A stretch of 28,003 bases of DNA from an uncultured Oscillibacter sp. (GTDB taxonomy: Bacteria; Bacillota; Clostridia; Oscillospirales; Oscillospiraceae), in the NCBI GenBank assembly GCA_900551885.1, contig URXS01000015.1:1-28003 (forward strand). Direction: 5' to 3'. Under the pieces are notes generated by a model, which was given only the letters and a program-made list of their open reading frames with translations, was not told the DNA's origin and made no database searches. Shown piece by piece: positions 7,859 through 16,249 of the stretch; the first letter of the stretch is position 1, and every line of letters begins with the position of its first letter. Made by a program: the position numbers and the translations under genes.

Positions 7859-9034
7859 ATGGATGCTTTTTCCGCTTCTTTGATGGCCGACAAGAGAGAG
7901 ATCATCTTCGCACCCACCGTGTACAAGTTCCAGACCTTTGCCCAGATGGCGGAGGAGTTCAAGCTGAACGAGCGGGACGTGGTTCTGACCAATGAGTTCA
8001 TCTACACGCCCTTCATGAAGGATCTGGGCCTCAAGTGCAACTTCGTGTTCCAGGAGAAGTTCGGCGCCGGCGAGCCCAGCGAAGCCATGATCCAGATCAT
8101 GTACGACGCCATCCCCTATGACAGCTATGACCGCGTCATCGCCGTGGGCGGCGGCGCCATCATGGACCTGTGCAAGCTGCTGGGCTGCAAGCGCCCCGAC
8201 ACCGTCCACAACCTGTACTTCAAGCGCTTCCCCGTGGTACATGAGAAGGACGTCATTGCCATCCCCACCACCTGCGGCACCGGCTCCGAGTGCACCAACA
8301 TCTCCGTGGCCATCGTCAAGGACGAGAAGGACGGCGTGCTCACCGGCGGCGAGACCAAGCTGGGCCTGGTGTCTGATGACATCATCCCCAACAAGGTGTG
8401 CCTGATCCCGGAGCTGCTGAAGACCCTGCCCTACAAGCCCTTTGCCTGCTCCGCCATCGACGCTCTGGTCCACGCCACCGAGTCCTTCCTGAGCCCCCAC
8501 CGCAAGACCATGACCTCCGAGCTCTTCAGCGAGAAGGCCATGGACGTGATCCTCAAGGGCTTCAAGCTCATCGACGAGAAGGGACAGGACGCCCGCTTCG
8601 AGTATATGGACCAGTTCGTCACCGCCTCCTTCTACGCCGGCATCGCCTTCCTGAAGGCTGGCTGCGGCCCTGTCCACGGCATGAGCTTCCCTCTGGGCGG
8701 CACCTATCACGTGCCTCATGGTGAGAGCAACTACATGCTCTTCGGCGCCATCCTGGACTATTATGACGAGCACAAGCCCGACGGCGAGATCATGAAATTC
8801 AAGGAGCTGGTAGCCAGTATTCTGGGCTGCGAGGTCAAGAACGCCATCCCCGAGCTGAATGCTCTGCTCCAGCGCATCCTGCCTCTGCGTCCCCTGCGGG
8901 ACTGCGGCTTCACCGAGGCTGACTTCAAGGCCTTCCCCCTCAGCGTGGAGGCCAACCAGCAGCGTCTGATGACCAACGCCTACTATCCCTTCGATCTGGA
9001 GAGCGAAGAGGCCATCTACAGAAAGTGCTACTAA
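7859..9034 (+). CDS. Iron-containing alcohol dehydrogenase, 4-hydroxybutyrate-dehydrogenase-like
   Basis: A 391-residue Fe-dependent (family III) alcohol dehydrogenase. The NAD(P)-binding GGG is at 97-99 (GGGAIMD), with PTTCGTGSE at 136-144. The four metal ligands fit the family spacing: Asp201, His205, His273 and His287. The N-terminal VYKFQTF, LTNEFIY and VFQEKFGAGEPS and the C-terminal RPLRDCGF and NQQRLMTNAYYPF blocks resemble Clostridium kluyveri 4-hydroxybutyrate dehydrogenase as I remember it, which interconverts succinate semialdehyde and 4-hydroxybutyrate. No CoA-transferase or dehydratase of that pathway is nearby. Its place behind a transketolase suggests that it may instead reduce a short aldehyde released from a sugar. 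The start is preceded by AAAAGGAG. The native substrate is uncertain. Confidence 0.88.
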   Translation: MDAFSASLMADKREIIFAPTVYKFQTFAQMAEEFKLNERDVVLTNEFIYTPFMKDLGLKCNFVFQEKFGAGEPSEAMIQIMYDAIPYDSYDRVIAVGGGAIMDLCKLLGCKRPDTVHNLYFKRFPVVHEKDVIAIPTTCGTGSECTNISVAIVKDEKDGVLTGGETKLGLVSDDIIPNKVCLIPELLKTLPYKPFACSAIDALVHATESFLSPHRKTMTSELFSEKAMDVILKGFKLIDEKGQDARFEYMDQFVTASFYAGIAFLKAGCGPVHGMSFPLGGTYHVPHGESNYMLFGAILDYYDEHKPDGEIMKFKELVASILGCEVKNAIPELNALLQRILPLRPLRDCGFTEADFKAFPLSVEANQQRLMTNAYYPFDLESEEAIYRKCY

Positions 9035-9048
9035 GCAGCGATTTCTCT

Positions 9049-9092
9049 AAAACGGCCGCCCGAATGGGCTACTCCTCATAGGGACATCTTGA
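9049..9092 (+). repeat. Left terminal inverted repeat
   Basis: A 44-base sequence starting AAAACGGCCGCCC, then GCTACTCCT, ATAGGG and ATCTTGA. By hand alignment it matches the complement of 22140-22182 at 37 positions with one 1-base gap. It begins 14 bases after the dehydrogenase stop codon. Confidence 0.75.
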
Positions 9093-9157
9093 GATGAACC
9101 CAAGAATGACCGATTGAGAGAGGCTCTGGGGTGTCACCCCGGAGGAAATTGGGGAAA

Positions 9158-9195
9158 TAGCCGCAAGTCACGAAAAGTGGCTTGCGGCTATTTTT
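9158..9195 (+). terminator. Intrinsic terminator at the left end of the element
   Basis: A 14-bp stem (9158-9171 with 9177-9190, one G-U pair) with loop GAAAA is followed by TTTTT. It would end transcription of the transketolase-dehydrogenase operon, though it lies inside the inverted repeat and so may belong to the element. Bases 9093-9157 hold no other recognised feature. Confidence 0.8.
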
Positions 9196-9300
9196 ATGTC
9201 AATGTTTCAAAGCGACCAAACGATTAGGAACCATTCAAATATTTTAGCGGCTTTTTAGCTGACCTGTGGTATGTTGTCTTGCTGAAAGGAGGTAGGACAC

Positions 9301-9592
9301 ATGAACGACACTCTACAACAGATTCTACAACAGATTTTACATGCCACTGCCCATGGCGGAGGCTGAGCAGGAAATTGAAACTTGCCACCAACAGCTCATC
9401 GAGCAGTTGGAAAAGCCAGAGAGGAAACTGGTGCTGCGGATCATGGATACCCAGAGTCTGATTGTGGAAGAACGCTTCATGGACAGTTTTCTCTGCGGGT
9501 TCAAATTGGTGTGGGAACTGGCATACGGACGGAATCTCTTTGAAATGGGCAGGCATCCCTTTCCGGCGGAAGAAACGGAGAGGGATGCCTGA
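9301..9592 (+). pseudogene. DUF6809-like small protein, frameshifted
   Basis: The ATG at 9301 has a good AGGAGG ribosome site but its frame closes after 20 codons (MNDTLQQILQQIL...). The family-like sequence continues in the next frame from about 9305: an FYMPLPMAEAEQEIE start, then EKPERKLVLRIMD, EERFMDSFLCGFKL and a Glu-rich tail ending at 9592. That is about 80 residues of a small helical protein common in Clostridia mobile elements and similar, from memory, to DUF6809. A 12-base tandem duplication (CTACAACAGATT at 9313-9324 and 9325-9336) lies at the junction. Either the gene is broken near its start or it uses the ATG at 9341, which lacks a ribosome site. Function is unknown. Confidence 0.55.
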
Positions 9593-9746
9593 TTTTTATG
9601 CGGTCAGACGTACAATGCTTTTGGGCGTATTGCAATTTCTTCATCTCTGATCTTCTCCATTTTGAGCAGTAACATTCTCTGGACTTCTGAATCGTCTCTC
9701 GGTATTGTGTGTTTGCAGTCAACAACACAGAGAGGAGAAAAATGCT

Positions 9747-9950
9747 ATGACACAAGTTCCCGTTACCAGATGCCAGTACTGCGGCTCACAAGACATCGGA
9801 GAAGGCTGGCAGCACGGAGAAGCCCTGGTTACTTTCAAATATCACGGACTGCTGGGAAATCGGCTGAAGTACCTGATCTGCCGCCGCTGCGGAGTAGTGC
9901 TGTACCAGTGTGTGGCAGAACCTCACCGGTTCCCGCAGGCAAGAAGATAA
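9747..9950 (+). CDS. Small zinc-ribbon protein
   Basis: A 67-residue protein with two CxxC knuckles, RCQYCGSQD near the N-terminus and ICRRCGVVLY about 35 residues later. This is the spacing of a four-Cys zinc ribbon (TFIIB-like). Between them is GEGWQHGEALVTFKYHGLLG. The ATG at 9747 follows GAGGAG, and longer readings lack that site. It lies upstream of the tyrosine recombinase with a hairpin between them. Such ribbons often sit beside integrases in Clostridia elements in my memory; a role in recombinase regulation or as an excision accessory protein is inference. No membrane or signal segment is seen. Confidence 0.7.
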   Translation: MTQVPVTRCQYCGSQDIGEGWQHGEALVTFKYHGLLGNRLKYLICRRCGVVLYQCVAEPHRFPQARR

Positions 9951-10043
9951 GCTTACAGTGCAGGAGGCTGGAATACTATGAGGAAAGAACCTGATAATCG
10001 TATATCTTTCCCGTGCCAGTGGCAAACCTATCAATACGGCACG

Positions 10044-10079
10044 CAAAGCCCACAGCGGTATCTGCCGCTGTGGGCTTTG
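10044..10079 (+). terminator. Hairpin between zinc-ribbon and recombinase genes
   Basis: A 15-bp stem, CAAAGCCCACAGCGG against CCGCTGTGGGCTTTG, with loop TATCTG, followed by TTGTTGTC. Likely an intrinsic terminator for the zinc-ribbon transcript. Confidence 0.65.
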
Positions 10080-10132
10080 TTGTCTCCACACTTCCTGTAC
10101 AATAGCAATATCATTCCAATGGGAGGGTCTCT

Positions 10133-10978
10133 ATGAAAAATCATCCATTAACACAACAACAAATCCGAGCATACGCCCATCATCTTCAGATGGAGGAAAA
10201 GAGCGGTGCAACCATGGAGAAATATCTGCGGGATATCCGGGCATTTACCTGCTGGCTTGATGGTCGTGACATCAGTAAGGAGTTGACCTCGGAGTGGAAA
10301 GCGTATCTGGTGGCGCAGGACTATGCCCCGACTACAGTCAACGCTATGCTCTCTGCCCTGAACAGCCTGTTGGAGTTTCTCGACCTGCGGGAATGCCGGG
10401 TGAAGTTTCTCAAGATCCAGCGCCGTCTGTTCCGTGACGCTGGCCGTGAGCTGACGAAGGATGACTACCAGCGTCTTCTGAACGCGGCCCACAAATTGGG
10501 GCGGGAGCGGCTGGGACTTCTGGTGGAAACCATTGGAGCCACCGGTATCCGGGTCAGTGAAGTACCGTATATCACCGTGGAAGCTGTTCAACAGGGCAAA
10601 GCAGAAATCGCCCTCAAAGGCAAGATCCGCACCATCCTGCTCCCCGGAAAGCTCTGCCGCAAGCTTCTGAAGTATGCCAAAAAACAGAAAACCGCCTCGG
10701 GTGCGATCTTTCGCACCAGAAGCGGAAAGGAACTTGGCCGCCGACAGATCTGGGCGGAACTGAAAGGGCTATGCAAGCACGCGGGTGTGGAGCCGGGAAA
10801 AGTATTCCCTCACAACCTGCGGCACCTGTTTGCCACGGTCTTCTACCGGGCCTGCCGGGATATTGCAAAGCTGGCCGACCTGTTGGGCCACAGCAGCATC
10901 GAAACCACGCGCATCTACCTGGTTACCTCCGGCACAGAGCACCAGCGGCAAATTGACCGGCTGGGGCTTGTGTCGTAG
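10133..10978 (+). CDS. Tyrosine recombinase / integrase
   Basis: A 281-residue site-specific recombinase with an N-terminal SAM-like core-binding domain (about 5-95) and a C-terminal catalytic domain (about 105-275). All catalytic residues are visible: Arg140 in TGIRVSE, Lys164 in LKGKIRT, His227 and Arg230 in PHNLRH, His253 in LLGHSS and nucleophile Tyr262 in TRIYL. It is shorter than Tn916-type integrases and closest in size to XerC/D-like enzymes. The ATG follows GGGAGGG. It is one of the few intact DNA-processing genes of the element and may catalyse its integration, excision or multimer resolution. No excisionase or att core could be identified next to it. Confidence 0.92.
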   Translation: MKNHPLTQQQIRAYAHHLQMEEKSGATMEKYLRDIRAFTCWLDGRDISKELTSEWKAYLVAQDYAPTTVNAMLSALNSLLEFLDLRECRVKFLKIQRRLFRDAGRELTKDDYQRLLNAAHKLGRERLGLLVETIGATGIRVSEVPYITVEAVQQGKAEIALKGKIRTILLPGKLCRKLLKYAKKQKTASGAIFRTRSGKELGRRQIWAELKGLCKHAGVEPGKVFPHNLRHLFATVFYRACRDIAKLADLLGHSSIETTRIYLVTSGTEHQRQIDRLGLVS

Positions 10979-11257
10979 TCACAGAATCAACATTCTGAAT
11001 AAATATTTTCTTCTTACATACGATCCCATGAAAAGGCAGAAATAAAAATTGCCCATTTTTCTTGCGGTAAGAAAGCGAAAGGGCGCAAAAAGCCAGGCCG
11101 CAAACGCAGAATTATGCTTGCGGTCTATATTTTTGTATTTAAATTCTGGAAGACGCCTTGCCTTTTGCGTCAGTGCCTGCTATGATTATAATGGATTTTT
11201 AATTATATATTAAATGCTGAGACGGAATGTTGATTCTGCATAGAAAGGGATTTATTC
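10979..11257. other. Non-coding, AT-rich gap after the recombinase
   Basis: No supportable gene is seen. The stretch holds a stem of 8 bp (11095-11102 with 11119-11126) followed by ATATTTTTGT, a possible terminator for the recombinase, and AT-rich sequence before the next possible start at 11258. Confidence 0.45.
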
Positions 11258-11542
11258 ATGTGGATAAGCCCGTATGGCTTCTGCATACAGGAAGAGGAGT
11301 AGAAGCTGCTGGATCAATGGGCAGCAGGCTCAAATCTGTCGATCACACGAGCCATCATCCCCACGGCAGCAAACGCAAGGTCTGATGGCAGCGCAAAAGG
11401 CCCGCACCGGCAAACGGCGATGTATTCCAAGACAGGGTCCAGTAAGTGTAGATGCCCTGTATGCTCTGGCAGAACCAGCAAAAAACGGTTGGCACAATAT
11501 CGCGCGGTGAAGGTAAAGACACAGAAGATGAGGCAGGTATGA
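11258..11542 (+). pseudogene. Possible broken small gene with internal TAG
   Basis: The ATG at 11258 has AAAGGGA ahead, but the frame meets TAG after 14 codons. Beyond it the same frame stays open for 79 codons, with a helical stretch (KLLDQWAAGSNLSITRAII) that resembles ribbon-helix-helix proteins and a later CRCPVCSGRTSKKR patch, ending at a TGA that overlaps the next small start. This may be a decayed DNA-binding gene. No family is recognised and chance cannot be excluded. Confidence 0.25.
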
Positions 11543-11691
11543 TGATGGAACAATCTCTGCTGGACTTGTTGTCTATTCAAATAAAGTGTGAATACTCATT
11601 CTACCTGCGGTTTTTATACTCGGAGCGGCGCCGGGATCTAGCGCAGATCCTGGAGTGTCTGACACCGCTGGAAAGGGCCGTTCGGAGCTGA
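11539..11691 (+). CDS. Small hypothetical protein
   Basis: About 50 residues beginning MMMEQSLLDLLSIQIKCEYS and ending LTPLERAVRS, with a helical, charged middle (SERRRDLAQILE). It resembles in style the short helical proteins found in Clostridia conjugative elements, but I cannot name a family. Three successive ATGs (11539, 11542, 11545) are possible; AGGCAGG ahead is a weak ribosome site. It overlaps the stop of the preceding broken frame. Function is unknown. Confidence 0.4.
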   Translation: MMMEQSLLDLLSIQIKCEYSFYLRFLYSERRRDLAQILECLTPLERAVRS

Positions 11692-11828
11692 ACCGATGCT
11701 TTCAATCTGTCTCACCGGTGCGCCATCGAAGGCCACCGCTATGGCGGTAAAGAATCATATGCTAAAGTTCCTGACGTATTCTGGGATAAAAAATGACTAT
11801 GAATTATGATTCTAAGGAGGAACAACGA

Positions 11829-14800
11829 GTGAAAAAGAAATTGCTCAGCCTTTTTCTGGCGCTGGCATTGTGCCTGATTATTCTACCAACCGTAGTTTTT
11901 GCTGGTAATCCGGAACCGCAGGCAGCGGTGACGGTGACGTTTGAGCCAAGCCCCGGGAAGCTGAATTCCGGAATTTCAGGGACAGTTCAGGTCTCCCCAA
12001 ATATGGTGATACCTGAAAGCTCGGCTCCCAATGGCTCCAATATGACCGGTGTAAAGAATAAATGGGCGTTTGAGGGTTGGTATAAGGATGTGGATTACAC
12101 CCAAAAATGGGATTTTGATACGCCTGTCACGGAAGATATGACGCTCTATGCCCATTGGGTGGAAGGATATACGGTGGCATACAACGCGAACGGAGGAACA
12201 TTCACTGGTGCGCTTGCCTCAAGATATGTGCCTGTAGGCAGTCCGATCCCCTGGTGGTTTTATCCCGATGACAGTGCCTATACTTATCCGGGCTATGAGC
12301 TCATTGGCTGGTTCAAAGACAAGGCTTGTACCGACGCCTGGGATTTTGAGAAAGATACCATGCCGGATACATACCTGATTCTTTACGCGGGCTGGAAAGA
12401 ACTGGACGAGGCGTACTTTGTGGATAACGGCGTGCAGACCAAAGCGGATCTGAACGATGATGGGACGGTTGTCCGGCCGGCAGATCCCACCCGCGAAGGC
12501 TATGTCTTTCAGGGATGGTATACTGACGAGACCTTTGCAACACCATTTGACTTTGAAAACACCGTTGTCGACAACGGCCTGATGATGATTTACGCCAAGT
12601 GGCAGAGGATGCAGACCTGGGCTGACTTTAACACCGTGCGGCCTGAAGGCTTTGTGGTGGACGATGCCGCCGGAACCATCTCCATCTCCAGTCCGGATGG
12701 CTTAGGCTACCTGGCCAGCGTGGTAAACGGCACGGCCATGGACCGCCCTGCCGCCACGCTTGCTGCCGGCGAAACGCTGGAGGGCTACAAGGTGATCCTC
12801 ACCCAGGACATCGACCTCAGCGGAAAAGAATGGACACCCATTGGAAGCACGACCTATGACGCCGCGGAAGAGTGTTGTTTTCAGGGTGTTTTTGACGGTG
12901 ACGGGCATACCATCTCCGGGCTGACATTGACGGACGGTGCGCTCCCGTACATTGGCCTGTTCGGCAGGACGGCGGAAGCGGAGATTCGGGATTTGACCGT
13001 AACGGGCCTGATTGAAATAGAACAGGACATCCCAAACGATACCAATACGCTTCAGTATGTGGGAGGCGTCTGCGGACTCAATACGAACGCAATTCTTGAA
13101 AATGTTGTTTCAGATGTAAGAATCAAGGTCACAGCGGAGGATCGCGCTTATTCCGGCTCCCATCTCAATGTGGGGGGAATCGTCGGACGAAACCACTCCG
13201 GCACGGTAAAGAGCTGCGTGAATCTCAATGACATCACTGTGACAGCCAAGAGCTCAAACATGAGCCAGCAGTTTAACATAGGCGGAATTACGGGCGTGAA
13301 CGGAAGAACTCGCTCCACGATAGTAGAAATAAACTACGGCACCAGTATCGTGGACGGCTGCGTCAACAAAGGAGCAGTCACTGCGGAAAACATTGGCACC
13401 CCCTGGGTCGGCGGCGTGGCTGGCGCCAATTATGTTCTGGGTACCACCAAGATATACAACTGCGCCAACTATGGTACTGTCAGCTCGAATACAACTGCCG
13501 CCGGAGGAGTCGCAGGCGTCAACAGACAGGCTACCGTCATCAACTGCTACAGCTTTGGCGCTGTGTCCAACCAGGCACCGTACACCGCATACAGCGGGGG
13601 GCTGGGCGGACAGAACACGAACGGAGGTGTTTTCCAGAACAGTTACAGTGCGGGGGCGGTATCGGGCAATAGCTCCGGGGGCGTTGTTGGAAACAACTAC
13701 GGCACCACCAGCATCGTGTATGGCTGTTTCTGGAGAGAAACTTCTGCAGTCAGTTCCACAGGCAAAAATACGGGCTCGGTGGATTCCTGCGACAGTTTTG
13801 CACAAAGTGGGATCGACGACGAGTGGTATCTGACGTCTGACGCAACGTCCCTTCTGTTGGATAAGTTAAACGGTATTCCTACAAACTATGACACTTACTG
13901 CTTCTGGATCCGCAACCAGGAGAATCTCCCAATCTTCGGCGGTCCCATTACCCTGGAGATCACTAGGAACGATGCGCCGTACCAGGTGGAGCGCGTCGAG
14001 CTCACGAACAGCGCAACCGGATACAAATATACTTTGGCGGCAGCAGGAACCCCCGGCCAGTACACGGCAGAGGCCCTGTACGTCAACGGCCAGTATCAGG
14101 CAGCGGTGAAGCCTGAGACCATCCCCTGCGGAGACTATACCCTGGAAGTGGATGGAAAAACGGTCTCCCTGACTGTTACCGGGCCGGGTACTTACACAGT
14201 GAAAGCGGATGACCCCGTCACGCCGCCTCCGGACACCGAGCCCGATACGCCCTCTGCAGGCGAAAGCGGGGATCCTGACTACACCCTCCGCTACAACACC
14301 AATGGTGGCGAGGCGATCCGGTCTGAAAGCAGGAGCTATTCTTGGATGAAAAAATACGAAGACCTCCCCGTCCCTGTTCGCAATGGATACATCTTTGATG
14401 GCTGGTATCTCGACAGCAGGCTGACTGTTCCCGTGGAGAACGATGTCAAGGTTAACCGCTCCACGATCACCCTTTATGCCGGTTGGAGTAAGCACATGGG
14501 TACTCCCGACAGCAATGGCATTTCTGGTTGGCTCAACACCAGAGATCATAATGCGTATCTCAATGGGTATGGCAACGGAACTTTTGGTCCGGACAACAAC
14601 ATGACCCGCGCCCAGGTCGCTCAGATGTTCTATAACCTGCTGCTGAACAAGGACGTTCCTGCTACGGTCACTTTCTCTGATGTTCCTGCTGACGCCTGGT
14701 ATGCTACGGCGGTCAACACTCTGGCGTCCCTGGGAATTGTCAATGGAATCGGCAACGGTCAATTTGCACCGGATCAATTCATTACCCGCGCCCAATTTAC

Positions 14801-15173
14801 GGTGATTGCCATGCGCTTTACCAATGGTATGACTGGTACGACAAATGGAGAAAATATTTTCTCTGATGTCAACACAAGTGACTGGTTTTACGACCAGGTC
14901 GTTGGTTCGATCCAGTATGGCTGGATCACGGGTTATTCCGATGGCACCTTCCAGCCAAACAAGACCATTTCTCGGGCAGAGGTGACTACCATCGTCAACC
15001 GGATGCTGGGCCGCTCCGCTGACGAGGACTATGTCGATCGTCATGAGGCTGATCTGCATCTGTTCTTGGATGTGAACAAGGACTATTGGGCTTACTACCA
15101 GATTGTAGAGGCCACCAATGCCCATAACTATGAAAAGAATGGAAACACGGAGAACTGGACCAAGCTGGGGTAA
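11829..15173 (+). CDS. Large secreted surface protein with InlB repeats, GLUG motifs and three SLH domains
   Basis: A 1114-residue exported protein. The GTG at 11829 is chosen because AAGGAGG lies 8 bases ahead and the product starts with a clean signal peptide (KKKLLSLFLALALCLI, cleavage near 26 after VFA). Order: InlB/Flg_new repeats at about 45-110, 112-190 and 195-260 (WAFEGWYKD, ELIGWFKDK, YVFQGWYTD followed by LYAHW/LYAGW/IYAKW). A Gly/Asn-rich GLUG-type region follows at about 290-660 (GGVCGLNT, GGIVGRNHSG, GGVAGVNR). A further InlB repeat lies at about 830-885, and three SLH domains at about 900-1062 (TRAQVAQMF, TRAQFTVIA, SRAEVTTIV). SLH domains bind pyruvylated secondary cell-wall polymer, so the protein should be cell-surface anchored. 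It is the main cargo of the element. An adhesin or matrix-binding role is inferred. Confidence 0.92.
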   Translation: MKKKLLSLFLALALCLIILPTVVFAGNPEPQAAVTVTFEPSPGKLNSGISGTVQVSPNMVIPESSAPNGSNMTGVKNKWAFEGWYKDVDYTQKWDFDTPVTEDMTLYAHWVEGYTVAYNANGGTFTGALASRYVPVGSPIPWWFYPDDSAYTYPGYELIGWFKDKACTDAWDFEKDTMPDTYLILYAGWKELDEAYFVDNGVQTKADLNDDGTVVRPADPTREGYVFQGWYTDETFATPFDFENTVVDNGLMMIYAKWQRMQTWADFNTVRPEGFVVDDAAGTISISSPDGLGYLASVVNGTAMDRPAATLAAGETLEGYKVILTQDIDLSGKEWTPIGSTTYDAAEECCFQGVFDGDGHTISGLTLTDGALPYIGLFGRTAEAEIRDLTVTGLIEIEQDIPNDTNTLQYVGGVCGLNTNAILENVVSDVRIKVTAEDRAYSGSHLNVGGIVGRNHSGTVKSCVNLNDITVTAKSSNMSQQFNIGGITGVNGRTRSTIVEINYGTSIVDGCVNKGAVTAENIGTPWVGGVAGANYVLGTTKIYNCANYGTVSSNTTAAGGVAGVNRQATVINCYSFGAVSNQAPYTAYSGGLGGQNTNGGVFQNSYSAGAVSGNSSGGVVGNNYGTTSIVYGCFWRETSAVSSTGKNTGSVDSCDSFAQSGIDDEWYLTSDATSLLLDKLNGIPTNYDTYCFWIRNQENLPIFGGPITLEITRNDAPYQVERVELTNSATGYKYTLAAAGTPGQYTAEALYVNGQYQAAVKPETIPCGDYTLEVDGKTVSLTVTGPGTYTVKADDPVTPPPDTEPDTPSAGESGDPDYTLRYNTNGGEAIRSESRSYSWMKKYEDLPVPVRNGYIFDGWYLDSRLTVPVENDVKVNRSTITLYAGWSKHMGTPDSNGISGWLNTRDHNAYLNGYGNGTFGPDNNMTRAQVAQMFYNLLLNKDVPATVTFSDVPADAWYATAVNTLASLGIVNGIGNGQFAPDQFITRAQFTVIAMRFTNGMTGTTNGENIFSDVNTSDWFYDQVVGSIQYGWITGYSDGTFQPNKTISRAEVTTIVNRMLGRSADEDYVDRHEADLHLFLDVNKDYWAYYQIVEATNAHNYEKNGNTENWTKLG

Positions 15174-15242
15174 AGAGCAGATCCATTAGAAAAGGAGTTG
15201 CGTCTCACAAACAACGCACAATGAAATGAATAATATGACAAT

Positions 15243-15271
15243 GGGAGGGGCCGGAAATTTCGGCCCCTCCC
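15243..15271 (+). terminator. Terminator after the surface-protein gene
   Basis: GGGAGGGGCCG and CGGCCCCTCCC form a perfect 11-bp stem with a 7-base loop, followed by AGTTGCTTTT. It lies 70 bases after the stop codon. Bases 15272-15370 hold no other recognised feature. Confidence 0.8.
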
Positions 15272-15370
15272 AGTTGCTTTTAGGCTACCCTTTTTGGTCC
15301 TCCTCACTTACTGTGTGCAGAACGTGATGCACACGGCTCAATGCTGCGGTCCTACACAAAAATTCCCGAA

Positions 15371-16249
15371 TCAGTTCCTGGGTATCCAGCCATGTGGACT
15401 AGGGTGAACGGTACCTATCTCTCTGCTGGCCTCCCGGCGAGCGTCTTGAATCGCTCTCTGTATAGAGCGCCACTGGCCGTATGCACCGCCGCCCAGATGC
15501 TTCCTCAATTTTCGGATGGCACTCTTGTATGCCTTCTCCGCACCGCTGGGGCCGTTATAGTTCAGCCGGATAGACAGTTCCTGAAAGGTCATGCCCTGTT
15601 CATTGGGCTGGCCGATCCTCAGATAACAGTGCACCAAATTCAACTCTCTGGGCTTGAGCACTTCCTGCATGCGCTGGAGAAGCAGCGTCCGGCGCATGAA
15701 ACGGTCATAGGCCCTGGCAGGATCACCGTCAAAACCAATGTCAAAGACACGATCACCCAGGGACTCAATCTGGAACACAGTGCGGTATTCCTCCAGCAGA
15801 CGCTTGGCCACTTTGACGGAAACTTCCAGCTTCTCCTGAATGGCGGTCAGAAGATCTGCGTCGGTGTCCTGCTCGTGTGTGGCATAGAGGAACGCTACCT
15901 GACGCAGCTGGTAGTAGCGGTCCAGCGGGAGTGACAGAGAAAAAGAACTTTGGGCGGCGCAGTCCTTCATGGCCGTTTCAATGGCGGGAGTGGCGTAGGT
16001 CAGCAGCCTGGTTCCCATGGATGCATCAAACCGCTGTGCCGCGTCCAGCAGTGCCAGCGCACCCTCCTGCTTAAGATCGTCCACCAGAAAATCCTGAGAA
16101 AATTGTTCGCAGTAGCTTGTGGCCAGCATGGTCAGGTATCCCTCGTTCTGGGAAAGCAGAAGCGAAGTGGCCTCTGGATCGCCTTCCTGTATGCGCTGGG
16201 CAAGCTCCTCATTGCTGAGGCAGGGAGCGTCACAGAGGTACATGCTCAT
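15371..16249 (-). CDS. Sigma-70-family RNA polymerase sigma factor (element-borne)
   Basis: A 292-residue sigma factor. The region 2 core is visible as DFLVDDLKQEGALALLDAAQ (about 53-72) followed by RFDASMGTRLLTYA, the usual -10 recognition and core-binding helices. A helical middle part follows. Region 4-like HTH sequence lies at about 215-250 (MTFQELSIRLNYNGPSGAEKAY, then SAIRKLRKHL). It is longer than ECF sigmas and shorter than housekeeping SigA. The ATG at 16249 has AGGAGG seven bases ahead and forms an ATGA overlap with the upstream gene, implying translational coupling. It may direct transcription of element genes; its promoters are unknown and no anti-sigma gene is obvious. Confidence 0.8.
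   Translation of the reverse strand: MSMYLCDAPCLSNEELAQRIQEGDPEATSLLLSQNEGYLTMLATSYCEQFSQDFLVDDLKQEGALALLDAAQRFDASMGTRLLTYATPAIETAMKDCAAQSSFSLSLPLDRYYQLRQVAFLYATHEQDTDADLLTAIQEKLEVSVKVAKRLLEEYRTVFQIESLGDRVFDIGFDGDPARAYDRFMRRTLLLQRMQEVLKPRELNLVHCYLRIGQPNEQGMTFQELSIRLNYNGPSGAEKAYKSAIRKLRKHLGGGAYGQWRSIQRAIQDARREASREIGTVHPSPHGWIPRN

Noticed and set aside
7802..8773. 323-codon minus-strand frame across the dehydrogenase
   Set aside because: Reverse frame of a highly codon-biased gene.
9035..9060. Target-site duplication beside the inverted repeats
   Set aside because: The flanks ending ATTTCTCT on the left and starting TTCTTGCA on the right share no convincing direct repeat.
13866..15125. 419-codon minus-strand frame across the SLH region
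   Set aside because: Antisense to a coding region with intact SLH domains; no supporting signals.
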